This document shows, piece by piece, positions 45,169 to 54,492 of a DNA stretch of 64,000 bases; within the stretch, counting starts at the first letter, position 1; each line of letters opens with the position of its first letter. A program made the translations under genes and the position numbers. Source of the stretch: Salinibacillus kushneri. GTDB taxonomy: Bacteria > Bacillota > Bacilli > Bacillales > Alkalibacillaceae. The notes beneath the pieces were generated by a model. It saw only the letters and a program-made list of their open reading frames with translations, made no database searches and was not told where the DNA came from. The stretch lies in NCBI RefSeq assembly GCF_900111405.1, contig NZ_FOHJ01000006.1, positions 62,001-126,000 on the forward strand. The letters run 5' to 3'.

Positions 45169-46038
45169 ATGAAGAGAATAGGCAATTTCATGATTATTGT
45201 ATTGATAGTATCCTTACTAATTGTAAATTTTGACGATCAGGAGCAGAAAGTCATAAAATACTTTCCTTTAGATGAGGCAACAGAATTTGTGAATTACTCA
45301 TCAAATCTTACCCTATTATCTGAAACAGATGTTGATTCTTATAAAGTACAGTGGGATGTTCAATCTAATTTAGAGGATTCTATCTATCTGCGTCAGGATG
45401 TTTCTTTATTATTTGTTGATGGAAAATTAAAAGGGCTATTAAATCAATGGAAAGAAAATGCGAATAAATTGAAACAGCAAACATTACTAAACGGAGAGGA
45501 TAGCAGTCATTATGAAGCTATTACCTTTCATCATGGTGAAATCCATTATCCTGATGATGTTATAAAAAGTATCCAGGTCATGAGCCATGATGAGCTTTAT
45601 GTTGTTGATTCACCCCATTCACCATTAGAATCGTTTAAAGAACCTGCGGATGCCTTTGAAAAGGAATGGAAGAAAACATTAAACCATACTAAATTACAGG
45701 CTTTGAATCATTATTGGAATGAACTAATGGAACATTATGAATTATCAAGTGACGATTATCTGGAGATTCCTCTTTCTGATTTATGGCAATATCAGCAAGA
45801 AACCTTCCCAACATTAACCCAGGAGCAAACCAATCAAGTTATCGGTCAATTATGGGAAGGGCTTTATAAAAATTATATTACAGGTATTAAAAGCCATCAG
45901 GATCAGGAATATCATGCTATAAATACATACATGCCTCTTATTTTAATCGACAAAAACGGGCAGTTTATTTATGTGTTATTTAGAGACGGTAGTGGCCAAA
46001 ACCACCGTTTAATTCAAAGAATTCCTGAATTCACTTAA
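45169..46038 (+). CDS. Conserved exported protein of unknown function
   Basis: I do not recognise this 289-residue protein. It has a signal-anchor (MKRIGNFMIIVLIVSLLIVN), then an acidic, helix-rich domain with several histidine-containing stretches (YEAITFHHGEIHYPDD) and a conserved-looking end, INTYMPLILIDKNGQFIYVL. GAGGGTAACTGAG precedes the ATG. It is divergent from the germination gene (135 bp apart) and its last 30 bp overlap the 3' end of rhomboid gene yqgP on the other strand. The shared upstream region hints at sporulation-linked expression, but that is only inference. Confidence 0.7.
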   Translation: MKRIGNFMIIVLIVSLLIVNFDDQEQKVIKYFPLDEATEFVNYSSNLTLLSETDVDSYKVQWDVQSNLEDSIYLRQDVSLLFVDGKLKGLLNQWKENANKLKQQTLLNGEDSSHYEAITFHHGEIHYPDDVIKSIQVMSHDELYVVDSPHSPLESFKEPADAFEKEWKKTLNHTKLQALNHYWNELMEHYELSSDDYLEIPLSDLWQYQQETFPTLTQEQTNQVIGQLWEGLYKNYITGIKSHQDQEYHAINTYMPLILIDKNGQFIYVLFRDGSGQNHRLIQRIPEFT

Positions 46039-47571
46039 ATTGCGTTTAAAATCTTGAAAATCTTCATTATTTGGCTTGAGTCTTACAGCCTCTTCGGCAT
46101 GTTCATACGCTTTATTATAATTTCCCAGATCACGATGAACCAATGCTAAATTAAAATGAGCATCTGCAAATTCAGGATTTATATCAATAGCAGCTTGTAA
46201 ATCTTCTTTAGCCTGATTTAAGTTATCTAAATAATAGTGACCTATCGAACGATTAAAGTAAAGAATTTCATTTTCGTGATTATCTTGTTTAATAACTGGT
46301 GTTAATACATCAATCATCTTTTCATATTCCTGATTTTCCAGGTGTTCATTAGCTTCAATAATAGCCGTTTGTGGATTGCTAGCTGCATCAGACCGCTCTG
46401 TTCCATATAAAAATAATCCAGCGATTGCTATGACATATAAGGCTAAGGAAGCAATTCGAAGTATAAACCTTCTGCGCTTTGGCATTTGCACAATAGCAGC
46501 AGCTAGAAACCCGCCTGCCAGGCCACCCATATGAGCACCGTTATCGATGCTTGGTACAGACAACCCCATCGCAATATTTAAGCCTATAATGAATAATAAA
46601 TTCGTTCCCATGGTTTGAAAAAAGAGCTTTTTATTTTCGAAACCAAAAAATAACAAGGCACCAAACAATCCAAAAATGGCACCTGATGCTCCTGCTGCTA
46701 CGGAGTCATTAAAGGCAAAACTGGCCACGCCTCCAAAAATTCCTGCTAAGAAGTAGATAAAAAAGAATTTAACACTACCAAACATACGCTCGACTGTATT
46801 GCCAAGATAATAAAGAGCCAACATATTCATTATAATATGAGCAAATCCAATATGCAGAAACATTGAGGATAATACTCGCCACCACTCACCATCGAGTATA
46901 TAGGGGTTAAACTTCGCTCCCCAATCGATTAAATTCTGTGTACTTGTAGATCCTCCTGGCTGTTGCTCCAGAAAATAAAATATCAGTACATTTATAGCAA
47001 TTAGTAAATAGGTAAGGACTGGCTTACCATGGTTAAATAACGAAGCAATTTCTCTTTTTTGTTCATGATGCTTATTCATCATATTCTGTTTTATCTGTTG
47101 AATCTGACGCACGATTTCCTCTTCATTATCAAGTACGGTTAATCCCGGTGCTTCAGCGTCAATAAAGGAAAAAAAACGTTGTAATTCAGCCATTCGATTT
47201 TGTTCATCTAAATAGTAGGTATGAATGAAAATGTTTTTCTTATCCTTTAATTGAAGAGGTTTTTTTACTGACTCCCAATCATCAACAGGAGCAAGCTCAG
47301 ATATGTAGAGGTTATGAATAACGACTTCTTTTTTTCTAAGAGAATTTTGAATATTTTTGACTCTCCCTAAAACAGAGGAAACATCCCGTTTCAAATGATT
47401 AGCCCAATCGAAATTTCTCATGAACAAACGTACAACCACAGATTGTTTATTAATCGTTTTTTGAAACCAAATTTCATGATTACGTTCGTTTACCTGCATG
47501 AGTTCAAATTGATTTTTCATCATCAATTGATAAGCTATACGCCAAAAATAATACTCATCGTGAATATACAT
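46009..47571 (-). CDS. yqgP: Rhomboid intramembrane serine protease YqgP
   Basis: This 520-residue protein has an N-terminal cytosolic domain (1-180), a rhomboid membrane core, and a C-terminal TPR domain (YFNRSIGHYYLDNLNQAKED, ADAHFNLALVHRDLGNYNKA). The catalytic dyad is Ser296 in GASGAIFG and His347 in NGAHMGGLAGG; FLHIGFAHIIMNM carries the oxyanion histidine and asparagine. The B. subtilis ortholog cleaves the magnesium transporter MgtE with FtsH under manganese stress. The ATG at 47571 has AAGGAG 9 nt upstream. Confidence 0.95.
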   Translation of the reverse strand: MYIHDEYYFWRIAYQLMMKNQFELMQVNERNHEIWFQKTINKQSVVVRLFMRNFDWANHLKRDVSSVLGRVKNIQNSLRKKEVVIHNLYISELAPVDDWESVKKPLQLKDKKNIFIHTYYLDEQNRMAELQRFFSFIDAEAPGLTVLDNEEEIVRQIQQIKQNMMNKHHEQKREIASLFNHGKPVLTYLLIAINVLIFYFLEQQPGGSTSTQNLIDWGAKFNPYILDGEWWRVLSSMFLHIGFAHIIMNMLALYYLGNTVERMFGSVKFFFIYFLAGIFGGVASFAFNDSVAAGASGAIFGLFGALLFFGFENKKLFFQTMGTNLLFIIGLNIAMGLSVPSIDNGAHMGGLAGGFLAAAIVQMPKRRRFILRIASLALYVIAIAGLFLYGTERSDAASNPQTAIIEANEHLENQEYEKMIDVLTPVIKQDNHENEILYFNRSIGHYYLDNLNQAKEDLQAAIDINPEFADAHFNLALVHRDLGNYNKAYEHAEEAVRLKPNNEDFQDFKRNLSEFRNSLN

Positions 47572-47644
47572 AAATCCACACTCCTTAAGCACATCATACC
47601 ATGAAAAACTGAAAAAAATGTACTAAAAAACAAAACGTTCAGCT

Positions 47645-47842
47645 CTAAGTTGCTGAACGTGAGAAGGTAGATGCTAAAAACTTTTCCCGAACACCCGGTA
47701 TATTCATAAATACTCGTGTAGATATCTTCCTTAATATATCTACGGAAATGACAAATTTCATGATTTTTGTACGATTTTGATACATAAAAAATATACCAGC
47801 ACCTAAAACTCCTAATAGTAAAAAGATTAACAAATAACGCAC
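47645..47842 (-). CDS. Small single-span membrane protein (YqgO-like)
   Basis: This 65-residue protein has one N-terminal membrane segment (YLLIFLLLGVLGAGIFFMY) and a basic cytoplasmic tail with MNIPGVREKFLAS. It occupies the position of yqgO in B. subtilis, between yqgP and yqgN. I cannot assign a function. GGGGTG lies upstream of the ATG. Confidence 0.65.
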   Translation of the reverse strand: MRYLLIFLLLGVLGAGIFFMYQNRTKIMKFVISVDILRKISTRVFMNIPGVREKFLASTFSRSAT

Positions 47843-47910
47843 ATCCTACACCCCTTTAAATTAGTTATAATTAGGATGTGTCTTCTTATTTCATTTATTC
47901 GGAGATGAAA

Positions 47911-48471
47911 TCAAAACACAATACCTTCTTCCGTAATGACATGCTGAACAGGAATGTCATACTTATCCTTTGGAATTTCATTAAGAATCTGTCTATTGGT
48001 AGAAAGGGATAAGGTGACAGAGTTGAAGTCCTTTAAATAACGATCGAAATACCCCCCGCCAAAACCGACTCGATAACCCTTTCGATCAAACCAAATTCCA
48101 GGCACAATCAGTAAGTCGATTTGATGCTTTGAAACTTGTTCTGTTTTAGCTGCAACAGGTTCTAATATACCTGCATAAACCCTTTCCAATTGATCAAAAC
48201 TCGTTAATCTATAAAACTTCATTTCATGATCTCTTTCGGGAAAACATTTCGGCACAACGACCTGTTTTTCATTTTCCCATGCTTTATGAATAAGATAAGT
48301 CGTGTCTAGTTCAAATGCCTTAGAAACTGTAACACCTATAACAGATGCACCTTGAAACCAAGAAGTATGCAATACATGATCCGTAATTCTCTTTGATAAG
48401 GATGCACGCTGTGACTGACTGATACTTTTTAAATAGATAATACCTTGTTCCCGTAAGGTTTTTTTCTTCAT
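47911..48471 (-). CDS. yqgN: 5-formyltetrahydrofolate cyclo-ligase
   Basis: This enzyme converts 5-formyl-THF to 5,10-methenyl-THF with ATP, recycling an inhibitory folate and feeding FolD. The 186-residue protein has the N-terminal LREQGIIYLKSISQSQRASL, KCFPERDHEMKFYRL and the signature VGFGGGYFDRYL. The ATG at 48471 follows GGTGG; the reading frame extends to 48537 but would then include the rpmG terminator. Confidence 0.94.
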   Translation of the reverse strand: MKKKTLREQGIIYLKSISQSQRASLSKRITDHVLHTSWFQGASVIGVTVSKAFELDTTYLIHKAWENEKQVVVPKCFPERDHEMKFYRLTSFDQLERVYAGILEPVAAKTEQVSKHQIDLLIVPGIWFDRKGYRVGFGGGYFDRYLKDFNSVTLSLSTNRQILNEIPKDKYDIPVQHVITEEGIVF

Positions 48472-48496
48472 ATAAACCACCACGCCACCTGCATTA

Positions 48497-48547
48497 TAAA
48501 AAAAGAGTGTTTGAAAATCCTCACAGGATTTAAACACTCTTTTTTTT
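48497..48547 (-). terminator. Terminator of rpmG
   Basis: AAGAGTGTTTGAAAATCC pairs with GGATTTAAACACTCTT, followed by seven T on the minus strand. It lies just past the rpmG stop codon. Confidence 0.9.
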
Positions 48548-48548
48548 C

Positions 48549-48698
48549 TTATTTGGTTTCACGATGTGTCGTATGTTTGTTACAACGAGGGCAGAATTTT
48601 TTCATTTCGATACGCTCTGCATTATTTCGTTTGTTTTTAGTTGTAATATAGTTACGGTCACCGGATTCAGTGCACGCTAAAGTCACTTGTACACGCAT
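48549..48698 (-). CDS. rpmG: Ribosomal protein L33
   Basis: This 49-residue 50S subunit protein reads [18 protein letters not shown], then [16 protein letters not shown] and [14 protein letters not shown]. Three of the four zinc-ligand positions of the C+ form are cysteine (9, 36, 39) and the fourth (12) is serine. The ATG has GGAGGG upstream and a good promoter lies at 48768-48796. Confidence 0.97.
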   Translation of the reverse strand: MRVQVTLACTESGDRNYITTKNKRNNAERIEMKKFCPRCNKHTTHRETK

Positions 48699-48767
48699 GG
48701 TTCTTTCCCTCCATTTCTATCTGTCAATTCATCTCGAGCATAATCATAATAATCATAAGACTAATTT

Positions 48768-48796
48768 ATAATACCAAATCTTTATTTTGTATTCAA
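48768..48796 (-). promoter_or_regulatory. Sigma-A promoter of rpmG
   Basis: TTGAAT (48796-48791) and TATTAT (48773-48768) are exactly 17 nt apart on the minus strand, about 70 bp before the rpmG ATG. The rest of the 48699-49010 gap shows only AT-rich sequence and the yqzD ribosome site. Confidence 0.7.
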
Positions 48797-49010
48797 GAGA
48801 TGGCATAGAAATTTGTCTAAATGAAGGCTAAATCTATGAAAAAAGAGGCGCCATAGGTTAAGAATAATATCCGTCCCTTATCTTGATGTCAGGAGAATAT
48901 TGCCATTAAAACGTGGAAAAGTCCTATTTTCCCTCTTAAAAAATTGGTAATAATCCCTTATTTCTTCTTTCTATATTCTATGGTATAAATGAATTAAAGG
49001 AGTGTCTATC

Positions 49011-49400
49011 ATGATTTTTGCATTAATTACATTAGCAATAGTAGGTCTCGTACTATTCATCCTCTCCTTTTTTACACATGATAAAATCAAGGATTTAGAG
49101 GATCAAATTGAAGATGTATCTATTACTTCATTACAGGAGTCCTATCGATTAAAAAACAAAATGAAAGTATTGGAAGAAGAATTATTAACAGATCCTGCTT
49201 TCACAGAAAATATGGACATGCCTTCTCCTTCTTCTGAAGAAAACCAGCCAGCTATCTATGATCAAATTAAAAAGCTGTATGATGTAGGCTTTTCTATTGA
49301 CCAAATCGCCAACAGTACAGATTTAAAAGTGCACGATGTGCGAGCCATTATTCATCAGCTATATCCTGGTGAAATGGAACAACAAGAAGGAGAGGCCTAA
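49011..49400 (+). CDS. YqzD-like membrane-anchored protein with HTH-like end
   Basis: This 129-residue protein has an N-terminal membrane segment (MIFALITLAIVGLVLFILSFF), a coiled-coil stretch (DKIKDLEDQIEDVSITSLQE) and a C-terminal helix-turn-helix-like part (YDVGFSIDQIANSTDLKVHD). It has the place of yqzD in B. subtilis. The ATG at 49011 has AAAGGAG 8 nt upstream. It is followed by yqzC after 1 bp. Function is unknown. Confidence 0.75.
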   Translation: MIFALITLAIVGLVLFILSFFTHDKIKDLEDQIEDVSITSLQESYRLKNKMKVLEEELLTDPAFTENMDMPSPSSEENQPAIYDQIKKLYDVGFSIDQIANSTDLKVHDVRAIIHQLYPGEMEQQEGEA

Positions 49401-49401
49401 T

Positions 49402-49911
49402 ATGAAACATATATTACGCTCATTTTCCTTAGGTATACTTACGGCTACCCTTTTAATAAGTGTCATTTATTATGTTGGTGATGATAGCTCTGCTAATGAA
49501 GATAATGTTAAAGCCTTAACAGTAGAAGAGGCGACTGCCTATTTAAAAGATGAAGGGTTCAATGTTGTTAATCAGCAAAAATGGGAGAATATCAATCAAA
49601 CATTGGCTGACCAGAAAAAGCAGCTGGAAAGTAATCAAAAAGAGGATGCAAAAAAAGAATCAAACAACAGTAGAAATCAAGAAGAGGAAGAAGATAGTCC
49701 CGATAACAATCCTGTTACCATCCAAATTGAATCTGGTATGGCAACAGGTGAAGTAGCAGATTTATTAGAAGAAGAAGGAATTATTGATAATGCTTCAGAG
49801 TTTGAATCCTATTTAGGTGAACACGGTTATGAAAAAGCAGTTCAAATCGGCACTTTTGAAGTGAATTCAGCTATGAACTTCTCTGAAATTGCCGAAACCA
49901 TAACCAGATAA
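49402..49911 (+). CDS. YqzC-like exported protein (MltG/YceG-related domain)
   Basis: This 169-residue protein has an N-terminal membrane anchor (FSLGILTATLLISVIYYVG), a charged coiled-coil linker (LADQKKQLESNQKEDAKKES) and a C-terminal domain (VTIQIESGMATGEVADLLEE). That domain resembles the LysM-like part of the lytic transglycosylase MltG but lacks a catalytic domain. AAGGAGAGG precedes the ATG. It is co-transcribed with the gene before it. Confidence 0.75.
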   Translation: MKHILRSFSLGILTATLLISVIYYVGDDSSANEDNVKALTVEEATAYLKDEGFNVVNQQKWENINQTLADQKKQLESNQKEDAKKESNNSRNQEEEEDSPDNNPVTIQIESGMATGEVADLLEEEGIIDNASEFESYLGEHGYEKAVQIGTFEVNSAMNFSEIAETITR

Positions 49912-49917
49912 AAATTT

Positions 49918-49955
49918 AAAACCACAGTCTGACATCTTTAGACTGTGGTTTTTTA
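49918..49955. terminator. Bidirectional terminator of yqzC and the pst-phoU operon
   Basis: AACCACAGTCT pairs with AGACTGTGGTT around a 10-nt loop, with T on both strands. Confidence 0.9.
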
Positions 49956-49958
49956 TCA

Positions 49959-50618
49959 TTATTCGTTTAAATCGTAATTTTCCCCTTTAACTAAATAAAA
50001 GATGTTTTCTCCAATGTTTGTGATATGATCAGCATATCGTTCAATATACCTTGCACTGAAAGCCATTTGCATCATATATTGATTCATTTGCGGATTAGAT
50101 ATGGTTTCGTCTAACATTTCACGAATGACAGTACCATACATCTCGTCAATTTCATCGTCCAATTCTGCGAGTTTTCCAGCGAGTGAGATATCCTCGTACT
50201 TAACTGCCTTTATAGCCAATGCTCCCATATCCCTAGCCTTATCTGCCATACTACCAATCAAAGGATGAATTTTTAAAGGATGATCTTCACCAAGATGAAT
50301 AGTGGATTTAGCGATATTGACAGCATTGTCAGCCATCCTTTCTAAGTCAGATGAAATTTTCAAAGATATGATTAGTCTTCTTAAATCCTTAGCAAAAGGT
50401 TGCTGTTTTGCAATTAACAGGATTGTTTTTTCATGAATCTCTAATTCCTTCTGATCAATCGTATCATCCTGTTCAATCACAGATTCCGCTATTTGTATAT
50501 TTTTCTTATAAAGGCTTTCTACAGCCCTTGTTAAAGCCTCATCCCCCATGTTTGCAAGCTCTTGAATCAGCTCTTTTACCTCTTGCACTTCCTCTTCAAA
50601 GTGCTCTCTGATTGCCAT
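49959..50618 (-). CDS. phoU: Phosphate signalling protein PhoU
   Basis: This 219-residue all-helical protein has two PhoU repeats: LRRLIISLKISSDLERMADNAVNIA and MQMAFSARYIERYADHITNIGE, with the metal-binding E/DxxxD pattern. PhoU modulates the Pst transporter and phosphate signalling. It lies 18 bp after pstB at the operon end. Bacillus subtilis has no phoU in its pst operon; its presence here is a difference. Confidence 0.96.
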   Translation of the reverse strand: MAIREHFEEEVQEVKELIQELANMGDEALTRAVESLYKKNIQIAESVIEQDDTIDQKELEIHEKTILLIAKQQPFAKDLRRLIISLKISSDLERMADNAVNIAKSTIHLGEDHPLKIHPLIGSMADKARDMGALAIKAVKYEDISLAGKLAELDDEIDEMYGTVIREMLDETISNPQMNQYMMQMAFSARYIERYADHITNIGENIFYLVKGENYDLNE

Positions 50619-50636
50619 TAAAACACCCCCTCCTTA

Positions 50637-51449
50637 TTAACCAAAACGACCTGTAATATAATCCTCTGTACGCTTATCGGCGGGATTGGAGAACAGTTGA
50701 TCTGTTTCAGTGAATTCAACTAATTCTCCATTTAAGAAAAAGGCTGTTTTGTCTGAAATTCGTGCAGCTTGCTGCATATTATGCGTTACGATTACGATAC
50801 TGTATTTTTCCCTTAAGTTTTGAACAAGCTCTTCCACTTTCATTGTTGAAATCGGATCAAGAGCAGATGTAGGTTCATCCATTAATATCACATCAGGTTC
50901 TATGGCCAGGCATCTTGCAATACATAAACGCTGTTGTTGACCGCCTGATAATCCATAAGCATTCTCATGTAATCGATCTTTAACTTCATCCCATAAAGCT
51001 GCATCTTTAAGACTTTTTTCTACAATTGTATCTAGGTCTTTTTTATTTTTGATTCCATGAATTCGAGGTCCATAGGCAACATTATCATAGATGGACTTGG
51101 GGAATGGATTTGGTTTTTGAAACACCATACCAACCCTTGTTCGTAAATCCTCAACACTATACTTAGGGTCAAAAATATTTTCATCATTGTATTTAATCGT
51201 ACCAGATGTTTTGACAATCGGAACCATTTCAACCATTCGATTTAACGTCTTTAAAAAAGTTGACTTTCCGCAACCTGATGGTCCAATAATAGCTGTAATT
51301 TCATTTTTATAAATATCCATATGAATATCGTATAAAGCCTGGTCTGTTCCATACCATAAATTAAGATTGGAAACACCAAAAACGGAATCCTTCTCAATTG
51401 TTTTCTCTTCACTTTGTTTTTTTACAATTGGTTTTGCTATTGTAGACAT
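50637..51449 (-). CDS. pstB: Phosphate ABC transporter ATP-binding protein
   Basis: This 270-residue ATPase powers phosphate import. It has Walker [10 protein letters not shown], the Q loop VFQKPNPFP, the signature [16 protein letters not shown], and Walker [14 protein letters not shown]. The N-terminal [15 protein letters not shown] is a variable leader. GGAGG precedes the ATG. B. subtilis has two PstB copies in tandem; here there is one. Confidence 0.98.
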   Translation of the reverse strand: MSTIAKPIVKKQSEEKTIEKDSVFGVSNLNLWYGTDQALYDIHMDIYKNEITAIIGPSGCGKSTFLKTLNRMVEMVPIVKTSGTIKYNDENIFDPKYSVEDLRTRVGMVFQKPNPFPKSIYDNVAYGPRIHGIKNKKDLDTIVEKSLKDAALWDEVKDRLHENAYGLSGGQQQRLCIARCLAIEPDVILMDEPTSALDPISTMKVEELVQNLREKYSIVIVTHNMQQAARISDKTAFFLNGELVEFTETDQLFSNPADKRTEDYITGRFG

Positions 51450-51473
51450 ATTTTCTCCTCCTTAGTCAATGAA

Positions 51474-52352
51474 TTAATAACGGCGTTGGAATTTATTTCG
51501 AATCAATACGGCAATGGTATTCATGATTAGTAAAAAAATTAGCAATATAATGATGCCTGCTGCAGCTAATAAAGGCCATTCATCACCTGGTTTACTAATC
51601 CAGCTATAGATTTGAATAGGCATAACCGTATAAGAATCCACTACTGAATCAGGAAGGGAATAGATGGCCGTTGCAGCTCCAACAACTAATAACGGAGCTG
51701 TCTCACCAATAGCTCTTGATAATGCTAAAATAGAGCCCGTAATCATTCCGGGTAAAGCTGCGGGTAAAACAACCCTAAATATGGTCTGCCATTTTGAAGC
51801 TCCCATAGCAGCTGATGCTTCTTTCAGCTCACTCGGTACTGAACGTAAGGCTTCCTGGCTTGATACCACTATAATAGGAAGCACAAGAAGACTCATTGTG
51901 AGCCCTCCCGTTAATAAGGAATAACCAAAATCGAGCACATAAACAAAAAAGGTTAAACCTAATAATCCGAAAACAACAGAAGGTACACCAGCAAGATTTT
52001 GAATGTTCATTTGAATAAACGTCGTTAATTTGCCCTTTTTTGCATATTCCTCTAAATAGATGGCTGTGGATACTCCAACTACAATTGAAAATATAGCAAC
52101 AATCCCCATTAAATAAAGGGAACCAACAATTCCCGCAAGAAGTCCTGCTTCATCTGGATAAGGTGCAGCAAAATTACGGATAAAGTCCCAGGATAGACTA
52201 CCTGTACCTTGAGATAGTACACGGTAAATAAGCATAGCTAACACAATTAATCCAACAGTAGTTGCTGTAAAAAATAATGTACGAAAAATATTGTTTTTTG
52301 CCGTTCTCCTTTTTCTTCGCTTATACATATCATCTTGGTTTCGTAAAGGCAT
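51474..52352 (-). CDS. pstA: Phosphate ABC transporter permease PstA
   Basis: This 292-residue inner-membrane permease has six membrane segments, of which the first starts near residue 25. The ABC coupling motif is EASAAMGASKWQTIFRVVLPAALPGMI. It shares 1 bp with the pstC stop (TGATG). Confidence 0.97.
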   Translation of the reverse strand: MPLRNQDDMYKRRKRRTAKNNIFRTLFFTATTVGLIVLAMLIYRVLSQGTGSLSWDFIRNFAAPYPDEAGLLAGIVGSLYLMGIVAIFSIVVGVSTAIYLEEYAKKGKLTTFIQMNIQNLAGVPSVVFGLLGLTFFVYVLDFGYSLLTGGLTMSLLVLPIIVVSSQEALRSVPSELKEASAAMGASKWQTIFRVVLPAALPGMITGSILALSRAIGETAPLLVVGAATAIYSLPDSVVDSYTVMPIQIYSWISKPGDEWPLLAAAGIIILLIFLLIMNTIAVLIRNKFQRRY

Positions 52353-53296
52353 CAGTATTCCTCCCTAAATCTGCGGGAAATATATTGTGATAAGAAATTC
52401 ATAGCTAGTGTAAATACAAACAATGTAATTCCAACTGCATAGACACTATAATAAATTGTTGATCCATAAGCGGTATCCCCTGAAGTTCCTTGAACAATAA
52501 ATGATGTTAACGTTTGAATCGATTGTGTTGGATCAAGTGTCAGAGTTGGGGACTGGCCAGCTGCGATCGTCACAATCATCGTTTCCCCGATAGCTCGTGA
52601 TATACCAAGTACAAATGAAGCAATGATTCCAGATAAAGCAGCAGGTACTACGACTTTCATTGCCACTTCAAACCTGGTAGCCCCAACTGCATAGGCTCCT
52701 TCACGAATATTGCCGGGAACTGCACTCATGGCGTCTTCAGATAAGGAAGCAATGGTTGGAATAATCATAATCCCTACAACAATTCCCCCACTTAACGCAT
52801 TAAAAATTTTAAGATCAGGTATTACATGTTGTATTAATGGGGTAACAAATGTTAAGGCAAAAAAACCGTAAACAACGGTTGGAATACCTGCCAGGATTTC
52901 AATAACCGGTTTTACAATTCTTCTTGTTCGATCACTTGCATACTCACTAAGAAAGATAGCTGTTGCGAGACCCAATGGAATGGCTACAATAATAGCAATA
53001 CCAGTAATCAGCAACGTTCCTGTAATTAAAGGTGAAACACCAAATGACCCAGACCAGGGCTTCCATTCTGTATTCAGGAAAAACTCAGAAAATGATACCT
53101 CTCCAAAGAAGCCAATTGCTGAACTAATTAACGTATATAAAATTCCCAGCGTAGTTAAAATGGAGATGATTGCACATAAAAAGAGAAATACAGGAATGAG
53201 TTTTTCAAGTCTTCTTAGCTTTTTTTGTCTTTGTTTTTTGGCATTCATTTGATCATGAACGGTCCATTCTTTTGATTGTATATTCTGAATACCCAT
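52352..53296 (-). CDS. pstC: Phosphate ABC transporter permease PstC
   Basis: This 314-residue permease has six membrane segments and the coupling motif [27 protein letters not shown] use the ATG at 53296, with AAAGGGG 7 nt upstream; a longer frame to 53359 overlaps the spacer after pstS. It pairs with PstA in the membrane. Confidence 0.96.
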   Translation of the reverse strand: MGIQNIQSKEWTVHDQMNAKKQRQKKLRRLEKLIPVFLFLCAIISILTTLGILYTLISSAIGFFGEVSFSEFFLNTEWKPWSGSFGVSPLITGTLLITGIAIIVAIPLGLATAIFLSEYASDRTRRIVKPVIEILAGIPTVVYGFFALTFVTPLIQHVIPDLKIFNALSGGIVVGIMIIPTIASLSEDAMSAVPGNIREGAYAVGATRFEVAMKVVVPAALSGIIASFVLGISRAIGETMIVTIAAGQSPTLTLDPTQSIQTLTSFIVQGTSGDTAYGSTIYYSVYAVGITLFVFTLAMNFLSQYISRRFREEY

Positions 53297-53377
53297 ATGC
53301 AAACCCCTTTCATCTAATCTAAAAGTGGAAGTGAGGACAGATGTTATTCCTGTCCCCACATTTCACCTTTATTGACC

Positions 53378-54388
53378 TTATTTTTCATAAATAGCCTTTA
53401 AATCTTCTAATTGTGATTGATACTCTTCTTCAGGGATTGGGACATACCCTACTTCTTCTGCTCCCTCTGCTGCTGCACCAGAGAGTAAGAATTCAGTAAA
53501 TGCTTGTACAGACTCTTTTTCTTCTAATGAAGCGCGATTAATATAAGTGAATAATGGACGGGATAACGGACTGTAGCTGCCATCTTGAATCGTTTCAGGA
53601 CTAGGCTTAACTGGACCATTTCCGCCATCAATTGCTAAAGCCTTAAGTGTATCCTGGTTTTCTACATAGTAAGCATAGCCAAAGTATCCAATAGCGTATG
53701 GATCATTTTGAATTCCTCTTACCAATAAGTTGTCATCTTCTGAAAGGGTTACACCTTCTCCTTCGCGCATTGGCTTTTCTTCAAGGATAACTTCATTAAA
53801 ATAGTCGAATGTACCTGAGTCATGACCTGGTGAATAAATCACAATTTCTTCGTCCGGCCATGATGGATCTATATCTGACCATTTTGTATTTCCACTATCT
53901 GCAAGGAAAATTTCTCCTAATTGTTCTACCGTTAATTCATCTACAAAATCATTTTGCTTACTTACTACAACGGATAAACCATCGTATGCGAGTACTGTTT
54001 CGATTAATTCAATTCCGTTTTCTTCCGCAAGAGCTTTTTCTTCTTCTTTAATCGGACGGGAAGCATTGCTAAAATCAATTTCTCCTTTAGTAGATCTTTC
54101 AAATCCCCCACCTGATCCAATACTCTCAAGTGGAGTATCCACATTAGGATTCTCTTTTGTAAATTCATAGGTTACATATTCCATAATCGGAAAAACAGTA
54201 GAAGAACCAGCCAGTTTTACCGTTCCTGATAGTAAAGAATCCTCCTCACTGGAACTTCCCTCACTAGCATTCGCAGTGTCCTGATCGGTTTCTTCTGTAG
54301 TCTCTTCACCATTTCCCCCACATGCTGCAAGAATTCCAATGGTTAAAATAAACAGCATTAATACTATCAATCTCTTATACTTCCACAT
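53378..54388 (-). CDS. pstS: Phosphate-binding lipoprotein PstS
   Basis: PstS binds phosphate outside the membrane and delivers it to PstCA. The 336-residue protein has a lipoprotein signal with lipobox LAAC (Cys at residue 23), an acidic Glu/Ser/Thr linker, and phosphate-loop residues in LAGSSTVFPIMEYV, SIGSGGGFERSTKG and PGHDSGTFDYF. A four-repeat PhoP box lies 58-96 bp upstream. Confidence 0.97.
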   Translation of the reverse strand: MWKYKRLIVLMLFILTIGILAACGGNGEETTEETDQDTANASEGSSSEEDSLLSGTVKLAGSSTVFPIMEYVTYEFTKENPNVDTPLESIGSGGGFERSTKGEIDFSNASRPIKEEEKALAEENGIELIETVLAYDGLSVVVSKQNDFVDELTVEQLGEIFLADSGNTKWSDIDPSWPDEEIVIYSPGHDSGTFDYFNEVILEEKPMREGEGVTLSEDDNLLVRGIQNDPYAIGYFGYAYYVENQDTLKALAIDGGNGPVKPSPETIQDGSYSPLSRPLFTYINRASLEEKESVQAFTEFLLSGAAAEGAEEVGYVPIPEEEYQSQLEDLKAIYEK

Positions 54389-54445
54389 AACCTTTTCCCC
54401 CTTTTTTTAAGTAACCTTACTACACAAATAATGCTAAACATAAAC

Positions 54446-54484
54446 TATTAATCTCATATAAACCCAATGTAAAGATTAGGTAAA
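54446..54484 (-). promoter_or_regulatory. PhoP box of the pst operon
   Basis: On the minus strand four 6-mers recur with exact 5-bp gaps: TTTACC (54484-54479), TTTACA (54473-54468), TTTATA (54462-54457) and TTAATA (54451-54446). This fits the PhoP consensus TT(A/T/C)A(C/T)A repeated every 11 bp. Phosphate starvation should activate pstSCAB-phoU through PhoPR. Confidence 0.9.
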
Positions 54485-54492
54485 TAGTATGA

